Shown here one piece after another: positions 34,133 to 38,328 of a DNA stretch of 38,328 nt; the first letter of the stretch is position 1; every line of letters starts with the position of its first letter. The stretch is from Longimicrobium sp. (GTDB lineage Bacteria > Gemmatimonadota > Gemmatimonadetes > Longimicrobiales > Longimicrobiaceae): assembly GCF_035474595.1 (NCBI RefSeq), contig NZ_DATIND010000138.1:1-38328 (forward strand). Reading direction: 5' to 3'. The position numbers and the translations under genes were made by a program. Below the pieces are notes generated by a model, which was not told where the DNA came from, made no database searches, and worked only from the letters and a program-made list of their open reading frames with translations.

Positions 34133-34386
34133 CGGTGCATCTGACCGACGACCGGACGATCAGCGTGCCGCTGTCGTGGTTTCCGCGGCTGGTGCACGGC
34201 ACCCCCGCGGAGCGCGAGAACTGGCAGCTGCTCGGCGGCGGCTACGCGATCGAATGGCCCGACCTCGACGAGCACGTCGGCATCGAGGGGCTGCTGGCGG
34301 GGCGGGGAAGCGGCGAGAGCGATGCGAGCTTCGGCCGCTGGCTTCGCTCTCGACGGGCGGACGCACGGAACGACGCGCCAGTCTAG
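34075..34386 (+). CDS. DUF2442 domain protein
   Basis: The 103-residue protein matches DUF2442: VSEDRLTVHLTDDRTISVPLSWFPRLVHGTPAERENWQLLGGGYAIEWPDLDEHVGIEGLLAG. Its C-terminus (SDASFGRWLRSRRADARNDAPV) is basic. It follows DUF4160 in the usual order, and the family is a common partner. TTG 34075 has GGGATGA 6 nt upstream; GTG 34108 is the alternative. DUF2442 proteins are mostly thought to act as the antitoxin or DNA-binding half, but this is inference. Confidence 0.85.
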   Translation: MVLETEPAAASVEVSEDRLTVHLTDDRTISVPLSWFPRLVHGTPAERENWQLLGGGYAIEWPDLDEHVGIEGLLAGRGSGESDASFGRWLRSRRADARNDAPV

Positions 34387-34487
34387 CGGCGATCTTTGGG
34401 GCCGCGTCTGTCACGCGAACGGGTAGGCGCGGCCGGCAGCCCCTGCGAATTTCCTCACGATCGATCGCAGGCGGGTGCGCAAATGCG

Positions 34488-34517
34488 AGCGGCCGGGGCA
34501 GAGATGCTCCGGCCGCT
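34488..34517 (+). terminator. Hairpin after the DUF2442 gene
   Basis: AGCGGCCGG pairs with CCGGCCGCT around GGCAGAGATGCT, about 100 nt past the DUF2442 stop. It lacks a clear T run, so its role is only probable. Confidence 0.5.
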
Positions 34518-34541
34518 TGATCGTGGGAGACGCCTCGTGTG

Positions 34542-34569
34542 GCGAAAGGCGGCTTCAGCCGCCTTTCGC
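34542..34569 (-). terminator. Hairpin terminator of the norD-like gene
   Basis: GCGAAAGGCGGCT (34542-34554) pairs perfectly with AGCCGCCTTTCGC (34557-34569) around a very short loop. On the minus strand it starts about 35 nt after the stop of the VWA gene. Confidence 0.65.
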
Positions 34570-34604
34570 GTCGCGAGACCGGGCTCCGTCGCGGGTGGTC
34601 CGCA

Positions 34605-36500
34605 TCACCCCCGCAGCAGGCCGCGGACGACGTTCAGCAGCGCGAGCGGCAGGTGCTCGGGGTGGTGCAGGATCATGTGGCCGGCGCGGCCGAAGATGCG
34701 GGGGAGGTAGTCGGCCGCCTTTACGTCCACCGTCAGGCAGAACGGGAAGATGCCGGCCGCGCGCGCCTCGGCCACGGCCTGGCGCGTGTCTTCCACGGCA
34801 AAGCGGCCGCGGTAGTGGTCGTCGTCGTTCGGCTTGCCGTCGGAGAGGATGAGGAGCAGCCGGTGCTTCGCGCCCTGCCGCGCCAGCACCGCCGACGCGT
34901 GGCGGATGGCCGCGCCCATCCGTGTGAACCCCTCGGGCTGCAGCGCCGCCACCCGCCCGCGCACCTCCGCGCCGTTGCGCTCGCCGAAGTCCTTCACCAC
35001 GCGCATCCGCACGTTGCTGGCGTTCTTCCCGGAGAAGGTCATCACCGCGTACCGGTCGCCCAGCGCGTCGAATGCCTCGCTGGCCAGGAGCAGCGCCTCG
35101 CGCTCCACGTCGATGATGCGCCCGCCGGTGGCCATCGGCTCGCTGGTCGATCCGCTGATGTCCACCAGCAGCAGGATGGCCAGCTCGCGCCGTGCCGGGC
35201 GCACCGCGGCGTACAGGCGGTCGCTCACGGTGTGGCCGGTGCGCAGGTCCACCAGCGCGCGCACGCAGGCGGCCAGGTCCAGCTCCTCGCCGTCGCGCTG
35301 CCGGTTCAGGCGCTGGCGGCGGGCGCGCAGCCGCTCGAACTGCTCGCGCAGGCGGCGCACCGTCGGCGCGTGCGCCTGCAGCACCAGCCGCCCCCACTCG
35401 CCGCCGTCGCCGGGAACGGTGGGGGCGATGCGGACCCACGCGCCGCGCCGGCGGTAGCCGTTGGCCTCGTGGTCCCACTCGGGGTAGACGATCCCCGGGC
35501 CCGCGTGCTCGCCCTGCGACGACGTTCCGCCCTCGGCGGCGGGGGACGACGGGTTGGTTGCGGCGGAATGGACCGGCCGGTCCACCCCGCCGCCGGCCGA
35601 ACCGCTGGTGGCCGGCGCGTCCAGCGGCTCGTCGGAGGGCTCGTCCAGCATCGCCACGGGCCCGGTGGGCTTCGGCGTGTCGGCCCCGCCGCCCAGGCCG
35701 CCGCGCTTGCTGTCGTTCCCCCAGAAGCCGCGCTCCGCCAGCATCGCGTCGGGGCGCGGCGGCTGCGCCGCGGCGAGGGCGGCGGCGGTCGCGCGGAGCA
35801 CCGTTCCCCACCCGGTTACGGGGGAGATGCCACGGTAGCGCGATCCGGACGCCTTCAGCCGCGCCGCCGTCGCCCGCGCCCACGCCAGCGACTCGGCGGG
35901 AGCGGGGGATGCGGGGAGATCCGCCGTCCCCGCGCCCGGCGCGGCGGAGAGGACGCCGCGCACCAGCCGCTCCACCTCGCGCTCGGTGCCGGTGAGCGCG
36001 TCGGCATCCGGGCGCCGCGCGAGGGCGGCCGCGCGCTCCGCCGCCTGCGCTCCGGCCAGCCCGGGCGCGGTGCGGGCGATCGCATCGTCCACCGCGGCGC
36101 TCTCGGCCAGGAGATACAGGTCGCGGACGAGCGGCGGCTCGTCTCCCGAAAGCGCGGTGACGGTGCCGCGCGCCAGCCGCTCGGCCTGCTGCACCGCCAT
36201 CAGCCGGTAGCGCGCGATCGCGTCGCCGTCCGCCGCGAGCTGCGGGGGGAGGAGGACGCGCTCGCCGTCGCTGGCGGGGAGCGCGTCGGTGGACTGGAGA
36301 TGCGCGGGGGTGCGGCCGAAGAGGCGGCGCATCACCCCCGGCGGGCGCGGCGCCTCCGCCGCGGCGACGGGGATCGGGCGGCCATAGACGGCGGCCAGGA
36401 GCAGCTCCAGCCGCCGCCGCACGTCCTCGAGCGCGACGGGCGGCGGCGCATCGTCCCGAGACTCACGTCCCGAGCCGCGCAGCCGGGCGAAGAAACCCAT
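34605..36500 (-). CDS. NorD/CobT-like VWA-domain protein
   Basis: The 631-residue protein has a variable N-terminal helical part and a low-complexity middle. It then has the YPEWDHEANGYRRRGAWVR segment shared by NorD, CbbO and CobT-type proteins, and a C-terminal VWA domain. The MIDAS residues are Asp447-x-Ser449-x-Ser451 (VDISGSTSE), the Thr region (QPEGFTRMGAAIRH) and the Asp of ILSDGKPND. With its MoxR-type partner it forms a chaperone that inserts or remodels a metal cofactor in a target enzyme. Known targets are NO reductase (NorQD) or Rubisco (CbbQO), but neither is here. The second of two nearby ATGs (36500) is chosen, with AGGGAG 6 nt upstream. Confidence 0.85.
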   Translation of the reverse strand: MGFFARLRGSGRESRDDAPPPVALEDVRRRLELLLAAVYGRPIPVAAAEAPRPPGVMRRLFGRTPAHLQSTDALPASDGERVLLPPQLAADGDAIARYRLMAVQQAERLARGTVTALSGDEPPLVRDLYLLAESAAVDDAIARTAPGLAGAQAAERAAALARRPDADALTGTEREVERLVRGVLSAAPGAGTADLPASPAPAESLAWARATAARLKASGSRYRGISPVTGWGTVLRATAAALAAAQPPRPDAMLAERGFWGNDSKRGGLGGGADTPKPTGPVAMLDEPSDEPLDAPATSGSAGGGVDRPVHSAATNPSSPAAEGGTSSQGEHAGPGIVYPEWDHEANGYRRRGAWVRIAPTVPGDGGEWGRLVLQAHAPTVRRLREQFERLRARRQRLNRQRDGEELDLAACVRALVDLRTGHTVSDRLYAAVRPARRELAILLLVDISGSTSEPMATGGRIIDVEREALLLASEAFDALGDRYAVMTFSGKNASNVRMRVVKDFGERNGAEVRGRVAALQPEGFTRMGAAIRHASAVLARQGAKHRLLLILSDGKPNDDDHYRGRFAVEDTRQAVAEARAAGIFPFCLTVDVKAADYLPRIFGRAGHMILHHPEHLPLALLNVVRGLLRG

Positions 36501-36510
36501 CCCCATCTCC

Positions 36511-37359
36511 CTACAACGTCGCGGTGATGAGGTCGGAGATGGCGCCCAGGAGGTCGGGGTCGTCGGTGAGCGGGGCCACCAGGCCGGCGCGGCACGCCTC
36601 CGCCGCGGGGATGCCGCCCGCGATCAATCGCGCGGTGGAGACCAGGAGGCGCGTGCTGGGCGCCTCGGCCAGCCCCTGGTCGCGCAGGTTGCGGACGCGC
36701 GCGGCCAGGCGCACCAGCCGCGCCGCCGTCGCCTCGTCCACGCCGCTCTCGTGCGCGACGATGGCCGACTCGGCCTCGGGCGGAGGAAAGTCGAACTCCA
36801 GCGAGACGAAGCGCTGGCGGGTGCTGGGCTTCAGGTCCTTCAGCGCGTGCTGGTAGCCGGGGTTGTAGGAGATGACGAGCTGGAACCCCGGCGCGGCCTC
36901 GATCAGCTCGCCGGTCTTGTCGATGGGAAGGAGCCGGCGATCGTCGGTGAGCGGGTGGATGACGACCACCGTGTCCTGCCGCGCCTCGACCACCTCGTCC
37001 AGGTAGCAGATGGCGCCCAGCCGCACGGCGGTGGTCAGCGGGCCGTCGGTCCACACCGTCTCGCCGCCGCGGATCAGGTAGCGCCCGGTGAGGTCGCTGG
37101 CCGACAGGTCGTCGTGGCAGGCGATGGTCACCAGCGGCCGCTTCAGCCGCCACGCCATGTGCTCCACGAAGCGCGTCTTTCCGCACCCCGTGGGGCCCTT
37201 CAGCATCACCGGCAGGCCGCGCTCGGCGCAGGCGGCGAACACCTCCACCTCGCGCCCGGCGCTCACGTAGTACGGCTCCGCGCCGCCGGGCTGCCGCACC
37301 CCGTCGGCGTGCGAGCCGGCGCTCGCGCGCCCGCGGGTGATGTCGATCGGCTGGGTCAT
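36511..37359 (-). CDS. MoxR-type AAA+ ATPase, NorQ/CbbQ family
   Basis: This 282-residue ATPase has Walker A GPTGCGKT (residues 55-62), Walker B YLDEVVEA (Asp121-Glu122), and the ISYNPGYQ sensor 1 with [19 protein letters not shown], the arginine-finger region typical of CbbQ/NorQ. A CbbQ_C-type end follows ([44 protein letters not shown]). It supplies ATP-driven force for the VWA partner, whose gene starts 10 nt downstream. The start ATG 37359 is the first in frame, and the ribosome site is weak. The substrate enzyme is not encoded in the window. Confidence 0.92.
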   Translation of the reverse strand: MTQPIDITRGRASAGSHADGVRQPGGAEPYYVSAGREVEVFAACAERGLPVMLKGPTGCGKTRFVEHMAWRLKRPLVTIACHDDLSASDLTGRYLIRGGETVWTDGPLTTAVRLGAICYLDEVVEARQDTVVVIHPLTDDRRLLPIDKTGELIEAAPGFQLVISYNPGYQHALKDLKPSTRQRFVSLEFDFPPPEAESAIVAHESGVDEATAARLVRLAARVRNLRDQGLAEAPSTRLLVSTARLIAGGIPAAEACRAGLVAPLTDDPDLLGAISDLITATL

Positions 37360-37498
37360 GGTCGCGCTTTCGTGGAGATGGCTCGTCTCCCGCGTCCGAG
37401 TCGCCCGGGAGAGCTCGCCCGGAAGGTGGGGCAGGGAAGATGCCGCGGAAACGGGCGCTGCCCGTTTCTTACGAAAGATTTACATCTCCCGACAGCAA

Positions 37499-37524
37499 AA
37501 CGGCCGGGACACGTGCCCCGGCCG
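37499..37524 (-). terminator. Intrinsic terminator of the DUF2314 gene
   Basis: CGGCCGGG (37501-37508) pairs with CCCGGCCG (37517-37524) around ACACGTGC. On the minus strand the stem is followed by TTTTGC, a clear T run. It starts about 25 nt after the stop codon at 37549. Confidence 0.75.
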
Positions 37525-37548
37525 CTCGTCGTCGTGTGATGACGGAAG

Positions 37549-38025
37549 TCACTGCTGTTCCAGCCCCTGCAGGAAGCGGCCGACGAAGTTGCCTTCCATG
37601 CCGCCGTCCTCGCGCATGACCAGCCAGTCGACCAGGTCGGCCTCGGCGAAGTCGTGCTGCTGGCCGTAGGTGAAGCCGTCCACCAGCTCGATCTGGCTGT
37701 AGATGCGGCCGTGCACGCGCCCGTCCGCGATGCGCTCGACGCCGATGAACACCTGCTCCTCGTGCCCGGCCATGTCGTGCAGGCGCGTGACCGCGAAGAG
37801 CTGCTGCTTCGGTCCCATCCCCGCCTGGAAGCGCTGGCGCACGGCGGGCCAGGTCGCGCGCGCGGAATCCACGTACGGCTGCATCATCCGGCGCAGCTCC
37901 TCGCGGTCCTGGTGGGAGTCGACGCGGACGCCGCGGTCCTCGTGCGTGTGGGTCTGCGCGCGTGCGGCGGCGGGCGCGGCGCACAGGGCCGCGCCAAGCG
38001 CGAAGAGCCATGCGACCTGCTTCAT
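37549..38025 (-). CDS. Secreted DUF2314-like protein
   Basis: The 158-residue protein begins with a signal peptide (MKQVAWLFALGAALCAAPAAARAQ). The C-terminal part, YGQQHDFAEADLVDWLVMREDGGMEGNFVGRFL, matches the DUF2314 pattern of a W-x-hydrophobic segment followed by G-x-x-x-G-N-F-x-G-R. The mid part has EEQVFIGVERIADGRVHGRIYSQIELV strands. DUF2314 members lack an assigned biochemical role. The ATG at 38025 has a weak AGCGAGCT upstream. It is single and followed by its own terminator. Confidence 0.82.
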   Translation of the reverse strand: MKQVAWLFALGAALCAAPAAARAQTHTHEDRGVRVDSHQDREELRRMMQPYVDSARATWPAVRQRFQAGMGPKQQLFAVTRLHDMAGHEEQVFIGVERIADGRVHGRIYSQIELVDGFTYGQQHDFAEADLVDWLVMREDGGMEGNFVGRFLQGLEQQ

Positions 38026-38189
38026 GGGAGCTCGCTTAAAAGTAGACGGAGATTGGGGATAGGGATTGCCGGAGCGCTCGAAAAGTCGCCGCGAATGCCG
38101 GATTCGGTCAACCCCTGGACTGGGGATGATGCGTATCGGGCCCGATCGAGAAAAGCAAAGTGACCGTCCGATCGAAACGCGAGAAACGA

Positions 38190-38328
38190 GACGTCATCCT
38201 GAGTCGAACACCGCGCTGCGCGCGACCACGGAGGATGAAAGGACAGTGGTCGTGAGCGCTGATGCCACAGAATGAGCGGATCAGCCTCGCGCAGTTTGCG
38301 AGGCTTCCCGTAGTTGTTGCTGCGACTT
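38190..38328 (+). repeat. Dispersed repeat family A, copy running off the window
   Basis: It begins GACGTCATCCTGAGTCG, like the ends of the MITE-like element, and continues as at 12753-12892. It passes through GAGCGGATCAGCCTCGC, the hairpin core and CCGTAGTTGTTGCTGCGAC to the window edge. No gene lies between it and the DUF2314 start. Confidence 0.8.

Overview
The window is about 70% GC with short intergenic gaps and many genes on the minus strand. Several traits suggest a Gemmatimonadota bacterium of the Longimicrobium type: a pinensin-like lanthipeptide precursor, lipoproteins of unknown family, LytS/LytTR signalling and dispersed intergenic palindromes. This is inferred from style, because there is no rRNA or other marker gene. 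No tRNA, rRNA, CRISPR array or replication origin was seen.

Layout. 1-235 is the 3' end of an IS66-type transposase. 443-4379 (minus) holds a frameshifted YD-repeat protein, a patatin-like phospholipase, a small P-loop kinase and a membrane protein. 3507-3748 is a palindrome-ended element that could be a MITE. 4561-5890 (plus) holds a HAD phosphatase and a GNAT acetyltransferase. 6020-10857 (minus) holds pyrE coupled to a small gene, an unknown helical protein, a Lon protease and a DUF1499 protein. 11214-12206 is a sugar-nucleotidyltransferase. 12286-12588 is a Cys-rich lanthipeptide-like precursor. 13085-14296 is an M20 peptidase. 15168-16433 is a LeuA-like DRE-TIM enzyme, and 16560-18701 is glgX.

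18932-23617 is the most unusual region. Two ArsC/Spx-like paralogues flank about 4 kb of clearly lower-GC DNA, and the right-hand copy has lost its 5' end. The low-GC DNA carries one 1188-residue protein. It has a signal/lipobox start, an extracytoplasmic BNR-type beta-propeller region, one membrane helix, and a cytosolic NACHT-type NTPase. It looks like a transmembrane relative of bacterial NACHT/STAND immune or signalling proteins.

23750-38025 holds a Cys-rich protein, rmuC, a Gly-rich small protein and a LytTR regulator coupled to a double LytS-type kinase whose second module is degenerate. It continues with two lipoproteins, a DUF4160/DUF2442 pair, a NorD/NorQ-type VWA-AAA pair with no target enzyme nearby, and a secreted DUF2314 protein. 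The window ends in another copy of the dispersed repeat seen at 243-355 and 12753-12892.

Apart from the island, the genes are mostly small independent units separated by hairpin terminators. Clear coupling is seen at pyrE and its partner (GTGA overlap), kinase and LytTR regulator (ATGA overlap), DUF1499 and lon (TAG abutting ATG), norQ and norD (10 nt gap), and the DUF4160/DUF2442 overlap.
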